Shown here one piece after another: positions 46,646 through 54,387 of a DNA stretch of 64,000 bases (position 1 is the stretch's first letter; every line of letters begins with the position of its first letter). Under the pieces are notes generated by a model that was not told the DNA's origin, made no database searches, and worked only from the letters and a program-made list of their open reading frames with translations. Source of the stretch: [Zimmermannella] bifida NBRC 103089 (lineage in GTDB: Bacteria > Actinomycetota > Actinomycetes > Actinomycetales > Microbacteriaceae); contig NZ_BCSP01000008.1 of the NCBI RefSeq assembly GCF_001570925.1, forward strand, positions 1 through 64,000. Reading direction: 5' to 3'. The position numbers were made by a program, and so were the translations under genes.

Positions 46646-48292
46646 TTAGCGTTGATCCGGCTGGCCGGAAGATTCTTTCCAGGATAGAAGCTCTGCGGTG
46701 ATTGCGGCCACGAGTTCTTCAATTGTGCGTGCCAATTGCGGGTCTTCGCCGCGCGCCAATCCGGCAACTTCGATGAGCAGCCCCGGTGTGGTGCCCCCAG
46801 CGGCGGCCTGCTCGCTGACCTTCACCCACACGCGGCGGCGAGGCACGAGCAGCGCCACAATGAGCCCAGCAATCATCAGCCCGGTGAAAATCGCCACCGG
46901 TACGCGGGTGTAGTCGCGATGCACGTCGAAGGATGCGTAGCGCGGCACGGTTTCGTCCATCGAGATGGTGCCGAGGCCGTTTGGCAGGTCGACCGTCTCG
47001 CCAGGGCGCAGCTCGATACCGGCGACATCGGTACCGCGGCCAGCGATCTGCGTCAGGCTGTCGGTGTCGAGCTGGTACACCGAGGTCGGAATACCGTCGT
47101 CGAGGCCGAGGTCACCCTGGTACACGTTGAGCGAAAGTACCGGGTCGTTGAGGTCTTGGTGCGACGAGGTCAGTGCGCCCGATTCGAGCTTGCTGGCGGT
47201 CGGGTAGAAGAATCCGAGCAGACCGATCTGTTCCTTGAGTCCGTCCGGCACCTTAACGACACCGGTCGAGGTGAGGTTGTTGTCCTGCGGAATGAACACC
47301 ACGTGGTCGCGGAAGACTTCGTTGCCCTTCGGGTCACGCACGGTGATCGTGGGCGCGTAGCCGTTAGCCAGCAGGTAGGTGTCGATGCCGTCGAGTCGCA
47401 GCGGGTGGTTCACTCTCACCGAGTCGTCGTAGCTGCTGCCGTCGGGATGCGTCACGGTCACGTTCGCCGTGTAGTCGGTCGCGATACCGATGGCGTTCTT
47501 GTTCTCGGCTTCGTAGGTGACGTCGAGATCGTTCAGTCGCAGCGAAAACGGTGGAATCTGATCGGGCTGAAAGAACCGGCTCGGGGTGAACGACGAGTAG
47601 CTCACGAGACCGTTGACGTAGGTCTGCCCTTCAACGAGTACACGCTGACCGTGCCAGTTGAAGCCCGAGAACACACCGACCGAAACGATGATGCCGAGCA
47701 TGGCGGCGTGGAACACCAGGTTGCCGGTTTCGCGCAGGTAGCCGCGCTCGGCCGATACCGACCAGGATGCACCGGGTCGCGCATCCGTACCGCTCGCGTC
47801 GAAGCGCGTGGTGCGGTAGCGACGCTTGCGCAGCAGCGCATTCGCTCGTTCGGCAATCGCGGCGCCCTCGCCCGCCCAGCGCTCATCGAGCCGGATCGTC
47901 TCGTAGTCGTCAAATCGCGACAGCCGCGCGGGCGTGCGCGGTGGCTTGCCGCGCAGGGCCTTGGCGTGCTTTGCGGTACGCGGGATGATGCATCCGATGA
48001 GCGAAATAAACAGCAGCAGGTAGATCGACGAGAACCACCACGAGGTGTACACGTCGAACATGCTCCACGAGTCGAGCAGCGGCGCGAGCTCGGGATTCTT
48101 GTCGAAGTATTGCGTGACGCCGTTGGGGTCACTCGAACGCTGCGGCACCAACGAGCCGGGCACGGCCGCGACGGCGAGCATCAGCAGCAGGATGATCGCG
48201 GTGCGCATGCTCGTCAGGCCGGTCCACAAACCGCGCAACATCGGTGCGATCGTTACGTTGCGGCGCTTGGGGGCCGTGCGGGGGTTGGTCAC
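46646..48292 (-). CDS. resB: Cytochrome c biogenesis protein ResB
   Basis: 548 residues: helices near the N-terminus (SMRTAIILLLMLAVAAVPGS), a second cluster after residue 75 and 180, a large exported domain and a final helix near 465 (VPVAIFTGLMIAGLIVALLV). Typical ResB/CcsB-partner layout. It lies 12 bases after ccdA and has a GTG/ATG start at 48292. Confidence 0.92.
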   Translation of the reverse strand: MTNPRTAPKRRNVTIAPMLRGLWTGLTSMRTAIILLLMLAVAAVPGSLVPQRSSDPNGVTQYFDKNPELAPLLDSWSMFDVYTSWWFSSIYLLLFISLIGCIIPRTAKHAKALRGKPPRTPARLSRFDDYETIRLDERWAGEGAAIAERANALLRKRRYRTTRFDASGTDARPGASWSVSAERGYLRETGNLVFHAAMLGIIVSVGVFSGFNWHGQRVLVEGQTYVNGLVSYSSFTPSRFFQPDQIPPFSLRLNDLDVTYEAENKNAIGIATDYTANVTVTHPDGSSYDDSVRVNHPLRLDGIDTYLLANGYAPTITVRDPKGNEVFRDHVVFIPQDNNLTSTGVVKVPDGLKEQIGLLGFFYPTASKLESGALTSSHQDLNDPVLSLNVYQGDLGLDDGIPTSVYQLDTDSLTQIAGRGTDVAGIELRPGETVDLPNGLGTISMDETVPRYASFDVHRDYTRVPVAIFTGLMIAGLIVALLVPRRRVWVKVSEQAAAGGTTPGLLIEVAGLARGEDPQLARTIEELVAAITAELLSWKESSGQPDQR

Positions 48293-48304
48293 GCAGTTAC
48301 CTTC

Positions 48305-49102
48305 CTAGAGCGGAGCCTGGTAGCCGGGCAGCATAGCGCCGACGGCCGAGACGAATTGTTGCCAAAGTCCGGTCATCATCAGCAGACCGATGATGATGAG
48401 CAGTACGCCGCCGATGATGTTAATCGTGCGCAGGTGGCGCTTAAGCCAACCGATCCAACCGGTGGCGCTGCTCCAGAACACGGCTGCGAGTACGAACGGG
48501 ATGCCGAGCCCAAGACAGTAGGCAAAGGCAAGCAGTGCGCCGCGGCCGGCAGAGGCGCCCTCGAACGAGAGCGACTGGATGGCTACGAGCGTGGGCCCCA
48601 GGCACGGCGCCCAGCCGAGCGCAAAGATGGCGCCGAGAATCGGTGCACCAACGAGGCCGGCGGGGGCCGCGTTGAACTTCATCGTGCGCTGCCACGGGCC
48701 GGAAAGCCCGACAAATACAAGGCCCATGAGCGCGACGATGGCGCCAAGAATCGGCGTGATTGTGTGTTGGTAGCGCAGGAACCACACCCCGAGCTGCCCG
48801 AATGCGGCACCCGAAAGGACGTAAATAACCGAGAAGCCCAGTACGAACAGCGCCGCACCGAGGGCAACCCGACCGCGCGCCGGAGCCGCAACCGCACCTG
48901 CCTGCGTGGCGGACGCATCCGCATCCTGTGCATCGGCAGATTCATCGCGCTTGCGGGAATCCGAAACAGCACCGAGCAGCCCCAAGTAGCCGGGGATCAC
49001 CGGCAGAACGCAGGGCGAGGCGAACGAAACGAACCCGGCCAGCAGCGCGAGTGGCAACGCCACCAGCAGCTGACCCGAGTAGACGATTTCGCCGGGGTTC
49101 AC
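48305..49102 (-). CDS. ccdA: Thiol-disulphide transmembrane protein CcdA
   Basis: 265 residues, six helices. The redox cysteine lies in VSFASPCVLPVIPGYLGLLG and its partner in LGWAPCLGPTLVAI. It carries reducing equivalents across the membrane to ResA. Seven bases separate it from resA. Confidence 0.94.
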   Translation of the reverse strand: MNPGEIVYSGQLLVALPLALLAGFVSFASPCVLPVIPGYLGLLGAVSDSRKRDESADAQDADASATQAGAVAAPARGRVALGAALFVLGFSVIYVLSGAAFGQLGVWFLRYQHTITPILGAIVALMGLVFVGLSGPWQRTMKFNAAPAGLVGAPILGAIFALGWAPCLGPTLVAIQSLSFEGASAGRGALLAFAYCLGLGIPFVLAAVFWSSATGWIGWLKRHLRTINIIGGVLLIIIGLLMMTGLWQQFVSAVGAMLPGYQAPL

Positions 49103-49109
49103 GGCCGGG

Positions 49110-49700
49110 TCACTCGGCCAACACGTCGTCGATCATGGTGCTGAGCACCGATGGATCGGCCACGCCACGGATCACCGCAGCAACGCGGCCCTCACGGTCG
49201 AGCACGAGCGTCGATGGAATCGCCTGCGGCGGTACGTTGTCGCTGAATGCCAAGCGCACTTCGGCCTTGTCGACGTCGAGGATGCTCGGGTAGGTCACGC
49301 CGAACTCGGCGGCAAACGACTTGGCGGTTGGCGCCTGGTCGTACACGTTGACGCCAACGAAGTGCACGTTCTTCGATTCGTATTCTTCATTGAGTTTTTG
49401 CAGGTCGGGTGCTTCGGCACGGCAGGGCGGGCACGCCGCGTACCAGAAGTTCACGACCATGACATCGCCCGAGTAGTCCGAGCTCTTCAGGTATTCGCCG
49501 GTATCCGTGTCGCCACCGAACTCGATCGCGGCACCGCGCTGGTCCTTGGCGATAACCTTCATCGATCCGTCGCCGGCGACATACCCCTGGTCAGATCCGG
49601 CGGCGTAATCCTGCGCGAAGTCGTCGCTCGCGCATCCCGTCAGCACGAATGCGCTCGCTGCCAATACGGCAATTGCGGTTCGATGAAAACGTCGGTTCAC
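49110..49700 (-). CDS. resA: Thioredoxin-like lipoprotein, ResA/TlpA type
   Basis: 196 residues. Signal with lipobox LTGC (C23), then a thioredoxin fold with active site WYAACPPCRAE. It keeps apocytochrome c cysteines reduced for haem attachment, fed by CcdA. Its ATG overlaps the stop of the phosphatase gene upstream (ATGA), so the operon reads phosphatase-resA-ccdA-resB-ccsB. Confidence 0.92.
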   Translation of the reverse strand: MNRRFHRTAIAVLAASAFVLTGCASDDFAQDYAAGSDQGYVAGDGSMKVIAKDQRGAAIEFGGDTDTGEYLKSSDYSGDVMVVNFWYAACPPCRAEAPDLQKLNEEYESKNVHFVGVNVYDQAPTAKSFAAEFGVTYPSILDVDKAEVRLAFSDNVPPQAIPSTLVLDREGRVAAVIRGVADPSVLSTMIDDVLAE

Positions 49701-50344
49701 ACGGCTCCCTTGTCTTCGGCCGCACGCAATTCGCTCGCGGCCGGTTCGCGATAGTCCGCCTCTACAAAACCTGTAGCCGGGTGGTACTCGAGCACGGTGA
49801 TGCTCGAAAGCGAGCAGCGGCGGCTTGCCGGGTTGTGCGGCAGTGGCCGATTATTCACCGAACGGTGCACCATCCAGATAGGCAACTGATGTGTGACAAC
49901 GATAACATCTGCGCCGTTTGCGGCTTTTGCGTGTGCCATCAGGGCTTCCCGCATGCGCGCAACGATCTCGGTGAACGGTTCACCCCAGCTCGGCACCCAC
50001 GGGCGAGCCATCTTTGGCCATTCCTTTGGCCGACGCCAGGCGCCGTCACGACCGCCGAGCTTCTTGCCCTCGAACACGTTCCACGGTTCGATCACGCGCG
50101 GCTCGATCACCGCATCCATCCCGAACGCCTCAAGAATCGGCGCTGCCGACTCCTGCGTGCGCTGCAGCGGCGAAACGACAATGCGCCCCACCGGCAGTTC
50201 GCGCTGGGCAAGGTCGTCGGCGGCCATTTTGGCCATGCGGTGGCCACGTTCACTCAGACCGTATCCGGGGATGCGGCCGTACAAGATTCCCTCGGGGTTT
50301 TCGACTTCACCATGGCGGACAAGGTGGATGCGCTGCTCCTGCAT
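49697..50344 (-). CDS. Histidine phosphatase family protein
   Basis: 215 residues with the RHG motif HLVRHGEVENPEGILYG (catalytic H10), VVSPLQRTQESAAPI and VVTHQLPIWMVHRS near the end. Phosphoglycerate-mutase fold; the substrate is unknown. It heads the cytochrome c biogenesis operon, a position common in actinobacteria. Divergent from aspS over 78 bases. Confidence 0.88.
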   Translation of the reverse strand: MQEQRIHLVRHGEVENPEGILYGRIPGYGLSERGHRMAKMAADDLAQRELPVGRIVVSPLQRTQESAAPILEAFGMDAVIEPRVIEPWNVFEGKKLGGRDGAWRRPKEWPKMARPWVPSWGEPFTEIVARMREALMAHAKAANGADVIVVTHQLPIWMVHRSVNNRPLPHNPASRRCSLSSITVLEYHPATGFVEADYREPAASELRAAEDKGAV

Positions 50345-50422
50345 GAAGATAAGCCTACGGATGCAGTTGGAAAATGCACCGAAAGCGGGTCAAAGGTGCG
50401 TGCCGCGCGATAGGCTGACCGG

Positions 50423-51733
50423 GTGATGCAACGAACTCTGATTTCCGCACTTGCCGCCCTCGAGAACGGACCGGTCAAGGTCCAGGGATGGGTAGACACC
50501 GTCCGCGACCAGAAGAAGGTCCAGTTTGTCGTCCTCCGCGACGAAACTGGCGCGCTGCAGCTGGTGAATCCGCGACTCGAAGGCCGCGAAACCATTAGCG
50601 ACACGATCTCGACGCTCGCGCAGGGCACGATGATCACCGTTGAAGGTGAGCTCAAGCACGACGAGCGCGTCAAGCTCGGCGGCCTCGAGGTCAAGATCTC
50701 GTCGATCAAGGTCGAGTCCGAAGCCGACCCCGAGACCCCGATTGCCGACGACTCGTCGATCGACAAGCGTCTCGACTACCGCTTCCTCGACCTGCGCACC
50801 GCACGCAACAACACCATGTTCCGTGCCCAGACCACCTTCGCGCACGCAATGCGCGAGTACTGGTACGAGCGCGACTACATCGAGGTGTTCTCGCCGAAGC
50901 TCATGGCCAGCGCTTCGGAATCGAAGGCAGAGCTCTTCAAGGTCGATTACTTCGACCGCCCCGCCTACCTGGCTCAGTCGCCACAGTTCTTTAAGCAGAT
51001 GGCGCAGTCGGCCGGTTTCGGCAAGATCTTCGAGATCGGCCCGGTCTTCCGCGCCGACCCATCGTTTACTTCGCGCCACGCCACCGAGTTCACCGGTGTC
51101 GACGCCGAGATCTCGTGGATCGACTCTCACCACGACGTCATGGACATGCAGGAAGCCCTGATGCGCACGGCACTTGCCGCGGTCAAGGAACGCCACGGCG
51201 ACGCGATCAAGGAACACTTCGACGTTGACATCAACGTGCCCGAAACACCGTTCCCACGCATCCCGCTGCTCGAAGCTCGCGAAATTGTGCAGTCGCGCGG
51301 CCACAAGTTCGAGCGCAACGACCTCGACATGGACCCAGAAGGCGAGCGCGAAATCGCTCGCTGGGCCATGGAAGAACACGGCAGCGAGTTCGTCTTTCTG
51401 ACCGACTACCCGATGTCGATTCGCCCGTTCTACCACATGAAGCACGAGGACGACCCGACCCTCACGAAGTCGTACGACCTCATCTGGAACGGTGTCGAGA
51501 TCTCGACCGGTGCCCAGCGCGAACACCGCGTTGACGTCCTCACCGAGCAGATCCGCGAAAAGGGTATGGAACCAGAAGAGCTCGACTTCTACATCGAGTT
51601 CTTCCGCTACGGCGCTCCCCCGCACGGTGGTTTCGGTATGGGCCTTGCCCGCATGATGATGCTCATGCTGCACCAGCCAAACCTGCGCGAGGTCACCTAC
51701 CTGTTCCGCGGCCCGAACCGCCTGCAGCCGTAA
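50423..51733 (+). CDS. aspS: Aspartyl-tRNA synthetase, archaeal/eukaryotic type
   Basis: 436 residues: OB-fold anticodon domain (KVQGWVDTVRDQKKVQFVVL) and class II core with motif 2 (IFEIGPVFRADPS) and motif 3 (GAPPHGGFGMGLARMMMLML). The bacterial GAD insertion is absent, giving a length about 150 residues below bacterial AspRS and making this the archaeal-type enzyme. Some of these also charge tRNA-Asn, for later amidation by GatCAB. GTG 50423 is six bases after TAGGCT (leaderless); ATG follows as codon 2. Confidence 0.93.
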   Translation: MMQRTLISALAALENGPVKVQGWVDTVRDQKKVQFVVLRDETGALQLVNPRLEGRETISDTISTLAQGTMITVEGELKHDERVKLGGLEVKISSIKVESEADPETPIADDSSIDKRLDYRFLDLRTARNNTMFRAQTTFAHAMREYWYERDYIEVFSPKLMASASESKAELFKVDYFDRPAYLAQSPQFFKQMAQSAGFGKIFEIGPVFRADPSFTSRHATEFTGVDAEISWIDSHHDVMDMQEALMRTALAAVKERHGDAIKEHFDVDINVPETPFPRIPLLEAREIVQSRGHKFERNDLDMDPEGEREIARWAMEEHGSEFVFLTDYPMSIRPFYHMKHEDDPTLTKSYDLIWNGVEISTGAQREHRVDVLTEQIREKGMEPEELDFYIEFFRYGAPPHGGFGMGLARMMMLMLHQPNLREVTYLFRGPNRLQP

Positions 51734-51750
51734 GCGCATCCGCGCCCTAG

Positions 51751-51804
51751 TGGTGCTGCGTGGTGGCCAGCAATTGTCTGGCTCCCGCAGCACCATTACT
51801 GTTT
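51751..51804 (+). terminator. aspS terminator
   Basis: Outer stem TGGTGCTGC/GCAGCACCA (51751-51759 with 51787-51795), inner stem GCCAG/CTGGC, and TGTTTT shortly after. It also separates aspS from the convergent glutaredoxin gene. Confidence 0.75.
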
Positions 51805-51850
51805 TCCCGGCGTCACATCGTTCCGACGACTGGATGCGAGCCGGTTTGCG

Positions 51851-52090
51851 TCAGCGACCCGCGGTAAGCGCCTGACGCAACCGCGCCGCATCCACAAACC
51901 AGGTCGCGTGTTGCACACCATTGATGACGACCACCGGGATGAGCTCACCGTAGAGGTCTTGCAGCACCGGGTCTGCCGCGATGTCGTGTCGCTGCAGCGT
52001 CGCCCCGGATGCAGCGCATTCGGCCGCCACGATCGCGAGGGCGTCCTCGCAAAGGTGGCAGCCGGGTCGCTCGTAAAAGTCGACGACCAT
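51851..52090 (-). CDS. Glutaredoxin/thioredoxin-like small protein
   Basis: 79 residues with FYERPGCHLCEDAL (CxxC redox site) and the cis-proline region ELIPVVVINGV. Matches the short DUF836/glutaredoxin-like proteins of actinobacteria. Its ATG overlaps the nhaA stop (TAATG), so it is translated with nhaA. Confidence 0.85.
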   Translation of the reverse strand: MVVDFYERPGCHLCEDALAIVAAECAASGATLQRHDIAADPVLQDLYGELIPVVVINGVQHATWFVDAARLRQALTAGR

Positions 52091-53331
52091 TACGGCATGA
52101 CCGCTTCGTCTGGGTCGAGCTTCTCGCCCACGTGGAACTTGACGCGCCAGCGCAGCAGGAAGATCGAAATCACCGCGGCGGTCAGCGAACCGAGGATGAC
52201 ACCGAGGTGCGCGAACTCCAAGAAGCCCTCGGAGCCACGGAACGCGAGCTCACCGATCAGCAGAGACACCGTGAATCCGATACCTGCCAGACCACCGAGC
52301 GCGGCGATATCGCGCAGGTTGAGGTTGTCGTCGAGACGGAATGCCGGCAGCTTGTGCAGCAGCGCGACCGTCGTGAAGATACCGAGCGGCTTACCAACGA
52401 GCAGGCCCAGGAACGCAGCGAGGAAGACCGGATTGGCCAGCGCATCCGTGAAACTACCGGAACCCGCGGCAAGCGGCACACCCGCGGCGAAGAACGCGAA
52501 CACTGGCAACGCGATGGCCTGCGAGAGCGGGTTCCAGTCGTGCTCCATGTCTTCGGCAAACGAGATTTCTTCGCCCTTGCGTGCGATCGCCGGCACCGTC
52601 AGGCCGAGCAGCACGCCGGCGATGGTGGCGTGCACGCCCGAAAGCAGCATGAAGTACCAGGCGAGGATGCCGAGCGGAATGAGTAGCCAGAACTTGTAGA
52701 CGCCCTTGTTGACGAGCAAACCGTACAGCGCGATGGTCGCGATCGACACGAGCAGCCACACGAGGTTGAGGTTGGCGGTGTAGAAAATGGCGATCAGGGT
52801 GATGCCGAGCAGGTCGTCGACAACGGCGAGCGTCAGCAAGAAGATGCGGAACGGCGAGGGCAGCCCCTTACCGAATACTGCAAGCAGACCGACGCAGAAC
52901 GCGATGTCGGTCGCAACCGGAATTGCCCATCCCTCGCTACCGCCCTGGCCGCCGATCGCGATCGTCACCGCAAAAATGATCGCGGGCACGATCATGCCGC
53001 CGAGCGCCGCTGCCATCGGCAACGATGCCTTGCGCGGGTCGCGGAGCTGGCCGGTGACGAACTCACGCTTGAGCTCGAGACCGACGACAAAGAAGAACAC
53101 GGCCAGGATGCCGTCGCTCGCCCAGTGCGCGACCGACATGTGCTCGATACCGATCGCCGGGATCGGCAGGTCAATCTGCTTGAGCCCCTCGTACCAGCCC
53201 GAAAGCGGCGAGTTCGCGAGGATCATCGCGACCAGCGCTGCGAGCAGCAGCATCGTGCCACCAAACTTCTGCGAGTTCAGGCGCTCTTTGAGTGAGAATG
53301 TGTCGTCTGGTTTGTTAGTGAGTGCGGGCAA
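52090..53331 (-). CDS. nhaA: Na+/H+ antiporter NhaA
   Basis: About 413 residues, 11-12 helices. The core motifs are intact: FFFVVGLELKREFVTGQL, ATDIAFCVGLLAVFG and LAVVDDLLGITLIAIFY with the two transport aspartates. It exports sodium or lithium in exchange for protons at alkaline pH. TTG 53331 is chosen because GAGGAG lies eight bases upstream; the longer frame to 53439 has no ribosome site. Confidence 0.9.
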   Translation of the reverse strand: MPALTNKPDDTFSLKERLNSQKFGGTMLLLAALVAMILANSPLSGWYEGLKQIDLPIPAIGIEHMSVAHWASDGILAVFFFVVGLELKREFVTGQLRDPRKASLPMAAALGGMIVPAIIFAVTIAIGGQGGSEGWAIPVATDIAFCVGLLAVFGKGLPSPFRIFLLTLAVVDDLLGITLIAIFYTANLNLVWLLVSIATIALYGLLVNKGVYKFWLLIPLGILAWYFMLLSGVHATIAGVLLGLTVPAIARKGEEISFAEDMEHDWNPLSQAIALPVFAFFAAGVPLAAGSGSFTDALANPVFLAAFLGLLVGKPLGIFTTVALLHKLPAFRLDDNLNLRDIAALGGLAGIGFTVSLLIGELAFRGSEGFLEFAHLGVILGSLTAAVISIFLLRWRVKFHVGEKLDPDEAVMP

Positions 53332-53440
53332 CAGCGAAGCTCCTCGTTGAACAATCTGCTCCGGATGCGTGATCCGGCCAGAACATCGGGCATGAAAGCA
53401 ATACCGCTGACCAGACTTCCCAGCACACCTGGTGAGCAAG
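53332..53440 (-). promoter_or_regulatory. nhaA upstream leader
   Basis: About 110 bases before nhaA. On the minus strand AGACTT and AAGTCT flank a possible hairpin (about 53410-53440), and further pairing blocks follow. It could be a structured leader, but I see no match to a riboswitch class that I know. Confidence 0.3.
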
Positions 53441-53570
53441 TCTAGGTGCCGAGCGGGGTCGCTGGCAAAATTCGCGCGTTGACATCACCCACCGTTTCCC
53501 CGGCTGGACCCGCATCCGCCCTCGACAATGTTCGTTTTGCCGTGCCACGGCCGCCACCACTGCGGAAGGC

Positions 53571-53662
53571 GTGCAAAGTCGGCCTCAACAGCACGCAGGC
53601 GTTGACGTTGCGGCCGATTTTGCACAGTATTCGGCCTCCCCAGTGTGCAAAGTCGGCCTCAA
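53571..53662. repeat. Direct and inverted copies of a GTGCAAAGTCGGCC motif
   Basis: GTGCAAAGTCGGCCTCAA occurs at 53571-53588 and 53645-53662. Between them GGCCGATTTTGCACA (53612-53626) is an inverted copy with one mismatch. Neighbouring copies therefore form two overlapping long palindromes. It may be a third intergenic repeat family or a remnant of several elements. Confidence 0.6.
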
Positions 53663-53676
53663 GTTTCGCGGTAGAC

Positions 53677-53744
53677 GGGATGCGGGCGGGATGCGGGCGG
53701 GATGCGGGCGGGATGCGGGCGGGATGCGGGCGGGATGCGGGCGG
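53677..53744. repeat. 11-bp tandem repeat, six units
   Basis: Six head-to-tail units of GGGATGCGGGC with period 11, the ATG of successive units falling at 53680, 53691, 53702, 53713, 53724 and 53735. It lies between nhaA and the bS22 terminator and contains the word GGATGCGG, common across this genome segment. Copy number is likely to vary between strains. Confidence 0.8.
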
Positions 53745-53754
53745 AAACGAAGAA

Positions 53755-53780
53755 GGGCGCCAACCCGAAGGTCGGCGCCC
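53755..53780 (-). terminator. bS22 terminator
   Basis: Stem GGGCGCC-AACC/GGT-CGGCGCCC with CGAA loop, followed on the minus strand by CTTCTTCG. It ends the bS22 transcript 24 bases after the stop. Confidence 0.65.
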
Positions 53781-53803
53781 CATCCCGGAAAAAATTCCCG
53801 AGA

Positions 53804-53902
53804 TTACTTCTTGTTGCGACGCTGGTGGCGAGTCTTACGAAGCAGCTTGCGGTGCTTCTTCTTCGACATACGCTTGCGGCGCTTCTTGATTACAGAACCC
53901 AT
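53804..53902 (-). CDS. Small ribosomal protein bS22 (AURKAIP1/COX24-like)
   Basis: 32 residues, more than half lysine or arginine, beginning [19 protein letters not shown]. This is the very short actinobacterial 30S protein found in mycobacterial ribosome structures near the decoding region. GAGG at good spacing precedes ATG 53902. It sits, as in many actinobacteria, beside the bldC-type gene. Confidence 0.9.
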   Translation of the reverse strand: MGSVIKKRRKRMSKKKHRKLLRKTRHQRRNKK

Positions 53903-53990
53903 GATGTTTCCTCTGTTTAGTTCGTGCTGCGCTCGGAATCCTTCGCCCTCGCGAAGGCACATCCGATAATTTTACATGCTTGCGAGCGAC

Positions 53991-54194
53991 TTAGGCAGTT
54001 TGTTGTCCACCGTGTGCAATACCGCGGATCGCGTCATTGACGGCAGACTCCGGAACTCGGTACGAGCGGCCAAACTTCACTGCGGGCAGTTCACCGGCGT
54101 GAACCATGCGGTACACGGTCATCTTCGAAACCCGCATGAGTTCAGCGACTTCGGCGACGGTGAGGAAGCGCACGTCGGACAATTCAGCTGCCAT
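53991..54194 (-). CDS. bldC: BldC-type MerR-like DNA-binding protein
   Basis: 67 residues. FLTVAEVAELMRVSKMTVYR and the wing GELPAVKFGRSYRVPESAV form the MerR-like helix-turn-helix of BldC and excisionase-family proteins, without effector domain. In Streptomyces BldC binds direct repeats cooperatively and delays development; its role in non-sporulating relatives is open. ATG 54194 with GGAG upstream. Confidence 0.9.
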   Translation of the reverse strand: MAAELSDVRFLTVAEVAELMRVSKMTVYRMVHAGELPAVKFGRSYRVPESAVNDAIRGIAHGGQQTA

Positions 54195-54387
54195 TAGATC
54201 GCGGCTCCTTCTCTACTGCTCGTCACTGGTGTGACAATTGTGAACGCAAGTGCTGAAACAAGACTAGGGTGTCGCTACTGGAATTGCCACATTCTGGCGT
54301 TATTCTCTCGGACTCTCCGACCAACGTCTGACCTTCGCAAGCACGCAGCTATAGCCGCGTCACCCGCATCCGAGTAGCATCGATCGC

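Noticed and set aside
48346-48375. GAATTGTTGCC near 48351 as another 59-bp repeat
   Set aside because: It is inside the ccdA coding region and has no GCAACAA partner at the fixed distance.
46736-49144. 802-residue open frame on the plus strand
   Set aside because: Antisense to resB and ccdA; R/H/E-rich shadow without domains.
50390-51796. 468-residue open frame on the minus strand
   Set aside because: Antisense to aspS, whose class II synthetase motifs are clear.
53677-53744. Tandem array as a CRISPR
   Set aside because: Units are 11 bases with no spacers and no cas genes nearby.
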